DNA of 64,000 bases. Source: Distichodus sexfasciatus (lineage: Eukaryota > Chordata > Actinopteri > Characiformes > Distichodontidae). The position numbers were made by a program, and so were the translations under genes. Below are positions 39,745 to 51,279 of the stretch, one piece after another. The notes under the pieces are model-generated. The model searched no databases. It was given only the letters and a program-made list of their open reading frames with translations, and was not told where the DNA came from. The stretch spans positions 1,333,668 to 1,397,667 of the forward strand of contig JAVGVS010000045.1 of NCBI GenBank assembly GCA_032718565.1. The letters run 5' to 3'. Position 1 is the stretch's first letter, and the number at the start of each line of letters is the position of its first letter.

Positions 39745-39896
39745 TGAGTGAGTGAGTGATTATTGGTCATTGTGTACACAGCACATCATACAGTGCACCA
39801 CGACCACATGTGATCTCTGCATGTGACCCATCAGTGAAGGAGCAGTAGCCAGCGTTTTGACACCAGGGAGCGGTGCTTGGGGACAATACCTTGCCT
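39745..39896 (-). mobile_element. SINE S1, 3' part, reverse
   Basis: GAGTGATTATTGGTCATTG to GGGGACAATACCTTGCC. It is cut off where an hAT-like end (GCAAAGCAGGTGTATC) begins. Confidence 0.75.
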
Positions 39897-39963
39897 ATTT
39901 TAGAGGCAAAGCAGGTGTATCAACACTAGTAACGGAACTGGAAAAGTTGTATCAGTGCATCCT

Positions 39964-40345
39964 TAAGACCCCGTTCACACAGACGTCAGAGAGGTGTTTT
40001 TCTGGCGTTGGTGGCGTCAGGTGAGCGTGGACTGAGCGCAGACGGTTTTTCTGCTTATTGGACAGAATCAGAACGTCCACACAGGCATTCATGACCTGCG
40101 TTTGGTTGGCTGTGCGTTCGATTGGTGTCAAATAAACGCTGCACACAACTTTTTCTTTGAGCCAATTTCTGCCGAAATCCCAATGAACGCAAAGAAAACG
40201 TTGCTATTGCGTTTATATGGTGTTGGGTTTACATTCTGGAGGACTGAATATGCCAAAGCAAATGTAACGCCAATCAATTGCAGCTACAAAACTCAACAAA
40301 AAGGCGGTCAGATAGTGTTCATTTATCCAAGATTCCAACACCCGT
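39964..40345. mobile_element. Non-autonomous DNA transposon R6
   Basis: The ends AAGACCCCGTTCACACAGACG (cut) and, inverted, AAGGCCCCATCCACACGGGT are terminal inverted repeats. Related but degraded sequence occurs at 55950-56200. No ORF is seen beyond short frames. Confidence 0.65.
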
Positions 40346-40854
40346 GTGGATGGGGCCTTATTGAGTTTAGCAGAAAGCTCTTATACATCATCGCCATTGA
40401 CTGATAGTTCACATGCTCATGTTGAAGGTCACCAGTACCACGTCCTGCTCTCCTGGTTTTGCATGTTGTGTAAATGGAAATAAGCACAGGCCTTTTCTTA
40501 GAAGACTTAGAAGCCCAGGCAGAGACAAGAAACTGAATCCATGGTCAATGCTTACTGGTGTTTAGGGGCTTTAAATATTGTTAGTATTTGCCTGAGCTGA
40601 ATTGTGCTTGTGGCTTTTTGCAGCAAAATATCAGGTCAAGGATATAAATAAGACCCAGATAGCTCAGACACACTCACAGAGTTCAATTTGGTGCCTTTCA
40701 TGTGAAGAAATTTGCATTTTCAATTAACATTGCCTGATCTGTTGGACATTGTGTGCGTGAATGGGAGTGTGAGACATTTTGGCTATAAGGGCAAAGCGTG
40801 AAAGGAATCTTTCAGTAGTCACTCCACACAACTAGTTATTTTTACACTGAGACA

Positions 40855-40985
40855 CTGAGTGATTATTCATCCTTGTGAACACAGCACAGCACAGAGTGCA
40901 ACACAACGAAATGTGAACCCTGCATTTGACCCATCCGTGAAGGAGCAGTGGGCAACTTCTCGGCAGCACCCGGCTGACTTAAAGA
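40855..40985 (-). mobile_element. SINE S1, 3' part, reverse
   Basis: GAGTGATTATTCATCCTTGT, ACCCTGCATTTGACCCATCC and GGAGCAGTGGGCAACTTCTC. The head is missing. Confidence 0.75.
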
Positions 40986-40989
40986 AAAG

Positions 40990-41845
40990 CTATTACCCTC
41001 TGATTCCGTTTTCGTGCGTCCCTAGTAATATATACATAACTGGCTTGTTTGTAACAGTAAGAACCATGCAATTCAGTGTTTTTTTTACAACCCTTTAATG
41101 TAAGATTGAATATTCAACTAAAGTAGCTAAACAAATATACCATTAGTGGTCTATAAGGTGCAGGATTTGAATAAAACTCTGCTTTCAGATGTCAATTTTT
41201 AAAGCATCTGGATGAAATTAAACTTTTTACATTAAAGCCAAACTTTATCTCAGTCACTTTTACATGTGAAGCAGCTGAAAAAGTCAATGCTGCATCTTGT
41301 TTTCTTAGTCAAATTAAAATTATTCTTAACTTTAAATGTCTTTCCAGGCAGTAGGTTATATAAATAGCTTTTCTAAATGAACGATTATTGACGTGTGGCA
41401 ATTATGTGGTTGCTAGGACGACATTATACAGTGACAGTATATGTAGATCTTTGGTAAAAATGCAGAAAGGGAGAAACAAATGTTATGTAAAATGATACTG
41501 TACTGCTGTAGCACCTTATATCCATAAGGATATCTTTTTATGATAGTACAAGAACCACAGAATTTGATTTTGATGCTGTCCGGTGACCCACATGTGTATA
41601 AGGCCAGTGATGCTCTTCACTCATCCATTTTTTGAGCTCATTTTAGTCAGCACCATGAAGCTTCGACTGGAAACAAGTGAACTTTTGACATTTGATCCTG
41701 AATGGGTCACCAGATTTGCTGGCATTAGTCGGCTGATGGAGCTTTTAAAACGCATTCTTGCTATATAGTTTTGTGTTCTTGACCCTTCCTGTTCAAGTTG
41801 CTTAAATAATGTGTGCAACATTTCATACAAACACAATAGTTTTAA
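40990..41845. other. Gene-free stretch, nothing recognised
   Basis: AT-rich, no exon signal. Confidence 0.4.
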
Positions 41846-41847
41846 AT

Positions 41848-41980
41848 GTATTTGTGTTGCAGCTTTTGCATTTGTGTTGCGACTTTTGCATTCGTGTTGC
41901 GGCTTTTGCATTTGTGTTGCGGCTTTTGCACTCGTGTTGCGGCTGTTGCACTCGTGTTGTGGCTTTTGCATTCGTATTGA
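41848..41980. repeat. 20-bp minisatellite, about 6.5 units
   Basis: The unit is GCGGCTTTTGCATTYGTGTT, with C/T and G/A variants between units. Since 20 is not a multiple of 3 and the unit holds no stop in several frames, spurious ORFs run through it on both strands. Confidence 0.95.
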
Positions 41981-42109
41981 CCCTTCTGGGCCACCATACC
42001 GTTATCTACATCACCTGTGTCAGTTCAGTTGGTACAGCTTGTTTAGCTTTGGTTATCTAGTTAGTGTTTGGTTGTTTTCATTGGCCTACACATTTGGGTT
42101 TTCCTTGCC

Positions 42110-42320
42110 CTCTCGTTTGTTTCAGTGCCTATTATGGTGCGTTCCATTTGCTGTTGGTGCTTGGTTTCCTAGTCGTTTTCCGAGGGCTGAAGCCAGAAGT
42201 GACGATATGCGTGCCCCCGTTTTTGACGGACATCCAACCAGATACCTCGGAGCAGCACAGAGGACCGCGAGTTCAGAATCCAAGATGGCTGTTCAGTGCA
42301 AAGAATGTAATTAATGCTGC
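42110..42320 (-). repeat. Dispersed repeat R7, copy 1
   Basis: GGTGCGTTCCATTTGC and TCGGAGCAGCACAGAGGACC, then TTCAGAATCCAAGATGGCTG, match 62115-62480, where the second block is inverted. It is probably a non-autonomous DNA transposon. Confidence 0.65.
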
Positions 42321-42707
42321 GATTAAAAAAAATTACTTAGCACTTTAGTGTTGTTTAGTGTTGTTTATGACGTAATCTCGTCAACTGAATCTTGGATCTG
42401 AAAGCAAATGCAATGCACCATTAGTTTGCCATTTCCCCTGTTTTCCTGGTTGATCTACTGTTGCATTATACCTCCATGCTCTTTGTTCGAAACCTAAATA
42501 AAAGAGAAGATTTCAGTGGTTACATAATGATTGTGTCGTTTTTTTTTGTGAAATACATATTTAATGGCCATACCATACAAACACAAACGTCTGAACCTTC
42601 ACACCTCTTGTTCTGCTGAGTGTCTCATCCATGTTCTCAGCTTTCATCACAAACTGTCTTTCCAAAATATTTACAGTCTCTTTTTCTGTCCTTTTGTCAC
42701 TGCTGTG

Positions 42708-43027
42708 GTGGCACGGTGGTGCAGTGGTTAGAGTTGCCGCCTCACAGCGAGAAGGTCCTGGGCCTTTCTGTGTGTTTGCGTTGGTTTCCTCTGGGTGCTC
42801 TGGTTTCCTCCCACAGTCCAAAGGCATGCGTTATAGGTTAATTGACGACTCTAAATTGGCCCTTAGGGTGTGAATGGGTGTGTTACTGTGTGAGTGTGTG
42901 TGCCCTGCGGTGTGTTGGTGCCTGCCCAGGGCTGGTCCCTGCCTTGCGCCCGAAAGTTGCCGGGACGGGCTCCGGTCCCCCCGCGACCCCAGTTGGGATT
43001 ACAGCGGTTCGGAAAATGAATGTCACT
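42708..43027 (+). mobile_element. tRNA-derived SINE family S2, near full length
   Basis: GCACGGTGGTGCAGTGGTTA (A box), GCCGCCTCACAGCGAGAAGG, CTGGTTTCCTCCCACAGTCC, GCCCGAAAGTTGCCGGGACG and GGGATTACAGCGGTTCGGAAAATGAATG (split) are present. A deletion removes the B box, joining GGTCCTGGG to CCTTTCTGTG. Confidence 0.85.
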
Positions 43028-43171
43028 GCTGTCTTGCCTCATCTTGTTTTTCCCCGAAGTGCCTTTCCTCTGTCCGTCGCAAATCTGGCTAATTGGAATA
43101 GACAGAGGCCCCTTCAGTTTGTAATAATGGCATTTGACGTGCCCAGTGCCTTCCTACTCATCCTCACCTGT

Positions 43172-43220
43172 GTTCCACAGCACACACACACACACGCATA
43201 CACACACACACACACACACT
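43172..43220. repeat. AC microsatellite
   Basis: (CA)n with GCATA interruption. Confidence 0.9.
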
Positions 43221-43473
43221 GAGCTGACATCAGCCATAATTACAGGAAAGGTACTGCAGTCTCCTTCCAACATTTATTTTTAGAGGGTGCTTGATGTTTG
43301 TGTGTGTGTTGGATAATAAATTTTTTTTAAATTGTATATTATAATTATTTTGTGTTTGTGAACTCTTTTAGTTTTAGCCAAAGCTACATGTAATAAGCTC
43401 CTACTTTCTTTGACCTAGAGGAAGTGTGTGAAGATGGTTTGACGGTTGGTGACCACTGGTCTAGAACTAAAAT

Positions 43474-43725
43474 ATTAGGGCAGTTGGTAGGGTAATAGTT
43501 TGCCCCATGATTGGAAGGTCACCGGTTCGAATCCTGTTCTGGTAAAGGAACCACTGAGGTACTCATGAGAAAGGTACCATTCCCAAGCACTGCTTCCCGG
43601 GTGCTGCCCATGTCAGCTGCCCACTGCTCCTTCACAGATAGGTCAAATGCAGAGTTCACATGTGGTTGTGGTGCACTGTGTGCTGTGCTGTGTTAACAAT
43701 GACAAACAATCACTCACTTTTTTAC
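43474..43725 (+). mobile_element. tRNA-derived SINE S1, near full length
   Basis: GGCAGTTGGTAGGGTAATAG, CACCGGTTCGAATCC (B box) and the body and tail TTAACAATGACAAACAATCA are intact. Confidence 0.9.
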
Positions 43726-43729
43726 TCAC

Positions 43730-44980
43730 TCAATGCCACTGACCTTCCTGACTTGTTGGCAGGAAAGTCCATCTCAAAAGGGTAAAATTGGCGTTAACTG
43801 CAGGTGTCGAACTGCATCTGGGTTTCACCAGCACCTTTCAGCTCAACCTTCACACCTGTGTCTCTTACTCATCCAGCTGGCTCTACCTACGGCACTCGCA
43901 CAAGAGCGTGGGAATCCACACTTTTCCCATTTTAAGCTCTTTTTGGGTCTGAGCTGTACAATTTGTCTTTATTGTGCAGCGCCATTTACAATTTCTCAAA
44001 TAATCTCCTTTCAGGGCAGAGAGAACCCTAACCTCAGTTACATACGCAAAATAAATCATGACAAACTGCTGGCTTTGTTAGTTGCAACCTCAATAAACAC
44101 ATTTCCGGCCGGTGGATTGTTTGTGTCCCTCTGGAAATGAGAGGTTTCTCCTAATTGACTAAGTGCTTCTAGGTCAATTTTCTCTCATTATTGCATTTGA
44201 GCCATTTCTATTCTCAGATGGCTTACATGAATGTGTAATCTGTTATGTTTTGATTTGTTTAAGAATAGTTATGGCCTCAGCACTTTCCTCCAAGGATCAA
44301 ATCAAGGTCGTTGTCTTTTCCAACTCTTTTGTAACATTACAACTTCAGTTTTCAAACCCACATAAAAACCTACTCTAAACTTCACTGTGAAAAGCTCCTT
44401 TTCTGTACAGAAATATGCCTCACCTAGCTCTTATTAAGATGAGAAGAGAGGAGAAGGTCAGTTTAATTATGCAACAACGAACCATTCTAAAGAGTTCTGC
44501 TAAACTAGCTTTCAAAGTCATCATTTATGCAGATGATAATGCCGCAAGTCAAGCAGCAGCAATGATGAGCAAAAACACACGCCTCCTGGTACACAGCTTC
44601 ATGCTCGCTGACCTCACGAAACAGCTTTTAGTTCAGTGTTTACAAAGAGCTTTATGACGGTGCTTAAAAGGAGCACTCAAATTAAACACAGCAAAATTGA
44701 TTCTTACCCACAGAAAACTCATACCACTTTCAATCAATAGCCAGTATATTGAATTTGTCAGGGAGAATCTCCGCAGTCTGAACACTTTTCCTCACATGTG
44801 CAATGCTAAACGCAAAGCAAAAATATAACATAAAACAAACTGCACTTTTACTCATTATCTGATAAATTTCATGAAATTATAATTAATGTTGTCCTGTATA
44901 ACTGCCTTCGACCAGATAACTGAAACTGCATACATAACTAAATTGCACGCTTTCCCTTTCTACTTACTTTCTACTAGCTT
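43730..44980. other. Gene-free, mainly unique-looking sequence
   Basis: 44420-44660 stays open for 80 codons and looks less AT-rich. No family was recognised, and it may be a non-coding conserved block. Confidence 0.4.
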
Positions 44981-44984
44981 AGAC

Positions 44985-45445
44985 TTTATAGATTATTATT
45001 TAATAGATTGTCTGTTTGTAATAGTCATATTAACCTTTAATGAAAATTCATTATTGCCTACAATTTTGACCAATCACTGCAACATTTCCTGCAGTTTCTT
45101 GACCAATCATTATTGTTTACCACAAAACATTGAGCCATATGTCAACTATTTTTAGAAATGTGTACAATAAAAACGCCTCACATTCACCCAAAAATAACTA
45201 AATGATTAAGGGTTAATAAAAATAATAGTGGTTTTATTCCCTTCATTTTAATTCATTATAAAGGGGGACAAAATCACAAATATTTCCACAACTTTGACTT
45301 GCTCCCGCAATTTTACTGCAATAAAACACCTAAAAACACCCCAATTTTCATTTGGAATGTTTTGGAAAAGTTGCCAAAAATCAGGCATTTTAGACTGCAA
45401 CAATCTCAAAAAAGGCCTGTGAAATCCTGGCGGGACTGAATATTG
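44985..45445 (+). repeat. R5-family repeat, longest copy
   Basis: ACATTGAGCCATATGTCAAC, AATAACTAAATGATTAAGGG, TTAATAAAAATAATAGTGGT and AGGCCTGTGAAATCCTGGCG are present. The middle block recurs almost exactly at 49140-49215. Confidence 0.7.
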
Positions 45446-45491
45446 TCACATTTCACTTCATACCTCACATAACTAAAATTGCACATTTACA

Positions 45492-45722
45492 ACAGGGAAG
45501 TTGATAGTGTAACGGTTAGGGATAATCATGATCCCGTGCCCCATGATCAGAAGGTCGCCGGTTCGAATGCCAGACCGGTAAAGGTACCACTGAGGTACTC
45601 ATGAGCAAGGCACCATGCCCAAGCACTTGATCCATTCCTTGATCACAGATGGATCAAATACAGAGCACACTTATGGTTCTGGTTGACTGTGTTCACAATG
45701 ACAAATAAACACTCACTTTTAC
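45492..45722 (+). mobile_element. tRNA-derived SINE S1, near full length
   Basis: AAGTTGATAGTGTAACGGTT, CGCCGGTTCGAATGCC (B box) and TGAGGTACTCATGAGCAAGG are present; the 3' half is shortened. Confidence 0.85.
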
Positions 45723-46014
45723 TCACATTTTCTCTTTTGACCCCTAGTTTAGAATTTATATTTCATAGTCTGGCAAATATTGTAATTTTGTATACCTGAT
45801 AAAGGAATACCCATTTTTTTCAATCTACATGAGAAACCTGATAACACCTGATATTCTAATAGATTGAAATATTTTTATAATGAAAAGTCTGTGCATTTAC
45901 TTTAACCAAAGCTGACAGAGACGGAGTTTATTAATCACATAATTCGAAGAAACCAACTTATTTGTTTGGTGCTGACAGCCATTTTTGCATTGTATAATGG
46001 CTTTAAATAGTTAT

Positions 46015-46266
46015 TTAAGCGAGTGATGATTTGTGATTGTGAACACAGCACAGCACACAGTGCACCACCACCAAATGTGAGCTCTGCATTTATCCATCTG
46101 TGAAGGAGCAGTGGGCATCTGGCATGGGCAGCACCCGGGGAGCAGTGCTTGGGGACGGTACCTTGCTCATGAGTACCTCAGTGGTATCACAGTCCTGTGA
46201 TTCAAACCAGCGACCTTCTGATCACGGGGTGAACACCATAACCGTTACGCTACCAACTGCTCCGGT
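46015..46266 (-). mobile_element. tRNA-derived SINE S1, near full length, reverse
   Basis: All blocks are present: GTGATGATTTGTGATTGTG, CACAGTGCACCACCACC, GACGGTACCTTGCTCATGAG, TTCAAACCAGCGACC and CGTTACGCTACCAACTGC. Confidence 0.9.
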
Positions 46267-46289
46267 TAGAATCTAGTTTATTTCCCTAT

Positions 46290-46800
46290 AACACAAGTAT
46301 TGTGAGTAATGTGTTACAAAAGTTATACAATTACAATATTGTTTTACCTTTTGTTGTAACGCAGTAATGTAAACCATTACTAATGCATTTTCAGTAATAT
46401 TATACATATTATATATTTCAGTAACACATTAAAAACACACTTTTAACCTGACAGTTAGTGCTATTTTGTTTTATTTATCATAAAATCTCCAACAACACAA
46501 GATTTTTAGCACAAGAGTAAAATCGTGTGAATAAAAGTGTATGTCTACAGTCAGTATGCTGCACCACATCGCCCTCCACTGGATGTAGAATGAACTGCAG
46601 TAAACTACATTTTAGCATTTTACAACGTCCTACTTCCACACTTATTTTAGTGAAAGTAGCTCAGGAGTAATGCAGGAGTTGTGTAACGCATTACAATTCA
46701 GAGACAGAAATATTGTAATGTAACCAATTACTTTGAAATAACACCAACTAATCATCTTTAATTGATTACATTTTGGAAGTAACTCACCCAACGCTGTATC
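46290..46800 (+). mobile_element. Second, diverged copy of the 11.9-kb hAT family
   Basis: TTGTTGTAACGCAGTAATGT matches 11974-12003, TTTTCAGTAATATT matches 12019 on, and AGAGACAGAAATATTGTAAT matches 12832-12850. The BED-finger part is deleted or lost. Confidence 0.75.
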
Positions 46801-48035
46801 ACAATATATAGTGCAAGTTACTGTAATGTCATCTTTAAAAAAAAATGCTTTAGTATTGATTATTTTTTCTTGATGTTTGAGATTTCAAGCATTGTAGCAT
46901 TTTTAGAAAACACAAAGAACAATTATCCTGCAAATTTATGCCATCTGCACCATATGGAGACATAAAAGCTGTTAAACCCACACACGAAACTTTGTCATGA
47001 TGCAGCCATATACCATTGTGTGCTTGTCAGTTAATTCTAAACCCTCTGTCCATTTACTGGCCGCCTGATCGTCGCATGGTGATGTGGGCCATCATTTTCC
47101 ATTCCAAAAGTGCTTTAATCAAAGTGGAACCATGTGAGTCTGAAGGAGAGCTGGTGGATAAAAGCATTGTGCATCTGATGGTGGATGTGGTGATTATTAG
47201 AGCTCAGTGGGGGACTAGCAGGAATGAATCACTGACTGAGCTGCGTTCCAGAGAGAAGACAATTGGTGGCTCTGTGTTTGTGTTGGGGTAGAAAATAGCC
47301 ATAGGTTCCTTTTGGGATTCGGAGACACGACAGATCTGTCAACAGCATGCTCTGTGAAATGTCTTCATATGCAGCTTCTTAGTAGAAACATCTTTACACC
47401 ACAATGTAGTGATGCTTTGGGATTTCGAGTCGAGCATTGTTTTCAGAAGTTCTCTTAGTGTCTGACCGAGAAAGATTTTGACTGTTGCCTGTCCACCTCG
47501 ACCATAACTAATTTTCTGTGGTGGATTTCAAGTCAACATATAACTGTACAGAAATTATTTAATAGCAATGCTGTAGTATTTGTGCAGATTAAGGAAATGT
47601 TAATATGTATTTACAAATGTTAATGTGTAGTGTTTTGTGTGTATTATTGGGCCAAGATCCTGGAGGCCAAGAATCACAGACGTTTTCCATCCCACCTGGG
47701 GAGTAAATTTTAGTGATGATCTATCTGAGATCATCTGGAAAACCTGCTAGAAACCAGGACTGGAATTGCCCAACCCTGCTCTTTATTATAAATACAGTAT
47801 ATAGTATTACGTCCCGATGACTCCATCATGACTTGAAGTCGAGATATTGGACTTTAAAACAACAAAAACACAGAGAAATGCGCTCCAACACCGAGACAAC
47901 TCAGTGAGTGTGAGGGAGAATGGCGGAAGATGGTGGGAGATGCGTATATCCAGGCAGTGCCCCACAGTGTATCATAGCAGTGCGCGAAAGTTAAAATATT
48001 TTGCAAGTAGAGTGCATATAACCATGGTCTAATGA
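46800..48035. other. Gene-free; possible conserved non-coding block at 47015-47290
   Basis: 47015-47290 has balanced base composition and no repeat signature (for example GGTGATGTGGGCCATCATTT). Function is unknown. Confidence 0.35.
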
Positions 48036-48037
48036 CT

Positions 48038-48285
48038 TAAGTGAGCAATTATTTGCCATTGTGAACACAGCACAGCACAGCACAGCACCATAACCAAATG
48101 TGAACTCTGCATTTGTCCCATCTCTGAAGGAGCAGTGGGCAGCTTTTTGGCAGTGCCCGGGAACAGGGCCTGGGGACGGTACCTTACTAATGAGGTACCT
48201 CAGTGATACCCTTTACCAGTCTGGGACTTGAACCGGCAACCTTCTGATTACAGGGCCAACATCCTAACCCCACTCTACATTGACA
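48038..48285 (-). mobile_element. tRNA-derived SINE S1, near full length, reverse
   Basis: GTGAGCAATTATTTGCCATT, a (CACAG)n-like expansion at about 48066-48086, GACGGTACCTTACTAATGAG and CTTGAACCGGCAACC are present. Confidence 0.88.
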
Positions 48286-48544
48286 TTGCTGCTTCTACAC
48301 AGCAGCAAAACCTCTTCTGTTGCATTTTTGCTTCACTGCATCGATGAAGAATATGTATATTTTCTCCAAGGTGCTAATATTTTGTGTAATATTCTTTCCT
48401 AAATCTCTGGCCTCACAGTCAACCTATATTTGCTTTGTACTGTTAAGTTTTCATAATTTCACTTTATATGCATTAACTGCATACTTTGACTTTAACGTAT
48501 GTAAATGCATACAGTTTGCATTATATATTTTTAGGTAAACAAGT

Positions 48545-48850
48545 GAAATCAGGACTTAGTGGGAACCAGCAGATCACAGCCGCTGAGATTACAGCAGTTC
48601 AACCTTCAATAACAGTCCTGGCTGGGTTTTCATAAGCCTCTCTCAAATTCTCTGGTGACATATGAATTAAGCTCCCCCTGCGCATGTCACAAAGGTCGCC
48701 CTTCAGCCGATCATTATTAGGTAATGAGGGCTGCACAGTGGTCCTTCGTGCTGCTGCTGTGCATTAGATCTCTCTCACCGACACACTAAATCACCTGCAT
48801 TATGACTGCTGTGAAAAGCAGGAGACACACTCAGCTGGCACACGGTCGCA
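48545..48850. other. Candidate conserved non-coding element
   Basis: This repeat-free, GC-balanced sequence contains homeodomain-type ATTATTAGGTAATGAGG (about 48713), AATTAAGCTCCCCCTG and CAGCTG-like boxes. It stands out from the surrounding repeats. Inference only. Confidence 0.3.
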
Positions 48851-48889
48851 AGAAACGGAAAAGTGCATTCAGAGTGGATTTGCTATTTT

Positions 48890-49230
48890 AATCAGACCCT
48901 CCAGGATTTTGCAATGTTGCGATCACAATTATAAAAGCAAAATCAGGCAATCCCCAGAAATGCATCATTACTGTGCAATTTTGTCCAATTACCACAACCT
49001 TTCCACAATCTTTGACTGATCATTCTCATTTTCCGCAACATGCTGAGCCATACGTCAGCAAATTGTTCCGTTTACAAGATGCAGGAAACGTGTGTGATAA
49101 AACCCCCCCAAAATGCTTCATATTTACCTTCAAAAATTACTAAATGATTAATGGTTAATAAAAATAATAGTGGTTTTGTTCCCTTCATTTTAATTCATTG
49201 TTAAAGAATCATTATAAAGAGGGACCATAA
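48890..49230 (+). repeat. R5-family repeat
   Basis: GACCCTCCAGGATTTTGCAA, TGAGCCATACGTCAGC and TAATGGTTAATAAAAATAAT are present. Confidence 0.7.
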
Positions 49231-49325
49231 CCTTGCGCCCATAGTTTCCGGGATGGACTCCGGTCTCCACGACCCTGGTTGGAATTAAGTGGTTCGGATA
49301 ATAGAAGGATGGATGAATGGATGGT
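49230..49325 (+). mobile_element. SINE S2, 3' end only
   Basis: TTGCGCCCATAGTTTCCGGG, GACTCCGGTCTCCACGACCC and a GGATGGATGAATGGATGG tail are present. Confidence 0.75.
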
Positions 49326-49342
49326 GTTTTATGAGGTCTTAT

Positions 49343-49470
49343 GTCACAAACATAAGGGAAATTGGTTGCGTAACGGTTGGGGAGTTGGCCCAGTGATTGG
49401 AGGGTCTAGAGTTCAAGTCCCGGACCGGTAAAGGTACCACTGAGCAAAGTAGCTGCCCCCTGCGCCTTCA
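49343..49470 (+). mobile_element. SINE S1, plus copy of a head-to-tail inverted pair
   Basis: GTTGCGTAACGGTTGGGGAG, GAGTTCAAGTCCCGGACCGG and GGTACCACTGAGCAAAG are present; the 3' part is shortened where the reverse copy begins. Confidence 0.8.
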
Positions 49471-49477
49471 TGGATGG

Positions 49478-49674
49478 GTCACACAGTGCACCACAACTAA
49501 ATGTGACCTCTGCGTTTGCCCCATCCGTGAAGGAGCAGTGGGCAGTTGACGTGGACAGCACTTGGGGACCTTGCTAATGAGTACCTCAGAGGTACCTTTA
49601 CTGGTCTGGGACATGAACCTGAGACCCTCCAGTGACGCAGCCAACTCCCTAACCATTATGCTGCCAACTGCCCG
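49478..49674 (-). mobile_element. SINE S1, minus copy of the inverted pair
   Basis: It begins at CACACAGTGCACCACAACT with no normal tail and runs to TATGCTGCCAACTGCCC. With the previous copy it forms an inverted repeat of about 120 bp arms. Confidence 0.82.
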
Positions 49675-49679
49675 AGTTG

Positions 49680-50300
49680 CATTCCTTGTGAGATGCTGAA
49701 TTTGCTAAATGCCACACTGTCTTTATTTTTTATTATGTTAATATCTATTATCTATCCATTAATATCATATGTCCTTGTATTTTATCTTATGTTTGGGTTT
49801 TAAGCTCTTTGTCTGACTTAATGGTAATAGGGTTAGCCGTTGACAAAGGATACACCTTAAGCCTCACCTACTTTGGAGCAGGATATCATCTTTCCATTTA
49901 GGTGGTAGAGGTTTAGGTAGTTTCACTCTCTTCCTCCTGGAAATAGAGAATTGTGTAATAACCTTTAATCACTGACTCATCCTCTAATCTCTCCTCCATT
50001 TACTCCAGCCAGCTCTCAGCTAATTATTATTACAGCAACAGTTCAGCTCAGTCCTACTCTGCTCTTATCTTTGGTGGTTTTCCTCCTTTTCCAGGAAAAG
50101 AGAAATGGAAGGAGTGCAGGTGGAGGTGGAGATAATGGTGCTTTTTAAGGTGCCATTTGCTGAAACGCAACTTGAAGACTTGAAGAAGCAGCATGCAGTC
50201 GTAAAAAGCAGCTGTTGTGTGATGATGTTTTACATTTGTTGTGTTTACTGCATCTGCACAGCATTAATTAGACAAGTAAATCAAAATATCAATTAGATAA
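49680..50300. other. Gene-free stretch, nothing recognised
   Basis: Contains a CT-rich block with TCCTCC (49925-50095). No exon or repeat was recognised. Confidence 0.4.
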
Positions 50301-50309
50301 TGCTCATTG

Positions 50310-50470
50310 GGGCAGTTGGTAGAATAGCAAGCTGGCCCGGTGATCACAAGTTCAAGTTCCGGACCGGTAAAGGTACCACTGCGGTACTCATGAGCAAGGT
50401 ATCGTCCCCAAGCATTGCTTGGTGGTGCACTGTGTGCTGTGCTGTGTTCACAAATAATTACTCCTTTAAA
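50310..50470 (+). mobile_element. SINE S1 with internal deletion
   Basis: GGGGCAGTTGGTAGAATAGC, AAGTTCCGGACCGGTAAAGG and GCGGTACTCATGAGCAAGG, then a jump to GGTGGTGCACTGTGTGCTGT, are present. Confidence 0.82.
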
Positions 50471-50479
50471 TTCATATCG

Positions 50480-51065
50480 GTGGAATTTTACATTGTTAAT
50501 TCAAAATTAAGTAAGTGTTCTGTTTTCTCAAATTATTTTCTCCAACTTTTCCTAGACATGTTTACTTACTTAAAATTATCAACAGGTTGACACATGATGC
50601 GTTTGGCTCATTGCGTCCTCTGATGAAAAGCTGACAACATTTCATTGCATTTTCATACCTAGACGAGCAAGGGTAAGAAATATATTTCTCCTCTTCTCAT
50701 TGTCAACTTCTCTGTGCACTTGTTGTGGGTGTTAACTAAAGCCTGTTATTTGCCAGTCACAGCCTCAGCGTCTGATCAAAAGGCATCTTATCCGCAAGCT
50801 GCTATGCACAGCGACATCGCAGAATGGCAATTATATAGTACAAAGTAAGCCGACAGAACAAAATGCACATTTATTTGCCTTGATGTGGCGGGTCATGCCC
50901 CGAGTGGTTTACTTTTACATATGGAATATCTAATAATTATAGCTCAAATTGAGAATTGTTGTGTTTCAGTATCACTGACCATGTTACTTTATAAAATGTC
51001 ACTGTTTAAAAGGTGTAGTATTCTAGTCTGTAAAATAAAGTCTCATCAGATTAAGTGGTGGTTTA
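50480..51065. other. Gene-free stretch, nothing recognised
   Basis: No repeat or exon signal was recognised. Confidence 0.4.
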
Positions 51066-51069
51066 AAAA

Positions 51070-51276
51070 ATAGTGGTATTTGTCATTGTGAACAGACCAC
51101 AAAGAAATGTGACCTCTGCATTTGACCAATAAGTGAAGGAGTGCCCAGGGAGCAGTGCCTGGTGATGGTACCTTGCTCATGAGTACCTCTGTGATGCCAT
51201 TTCCAGTCCGGGATTTGAACCAGCGACCTTCCGTTCCCTGCGTTAGCTCCCCAACGTTGCACTGCCAACTGCCCCA
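51070..51276 (-). mobile_element. tRNA-derived SINE S1, reverse
   Basis: Its 5' half (GTGCCTGGTGATGGTACCTTG, read in two parts; TCCGGGATTTGAACC) is closely similar to the copy at 1-110, so these two may share a recent source. Confidence 0.85.
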
Positions 51277-51279
51277 CTA

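Noticed and set aside
41621..41971. 116-codon minus-strand frame with Lys/Pro/Gln repeats
   Set aside because: It is produced by the 20-bp minisatellite, without family similarity or flanking splice signals.
43474..43560. tRNA gene call from an A box and GGTTCGAATCC
   Set aside because: This is the head of SINE S1. It has no foldable acceptor stem and is followed by the SINE body. The same applies to the S2 and S3 heads.
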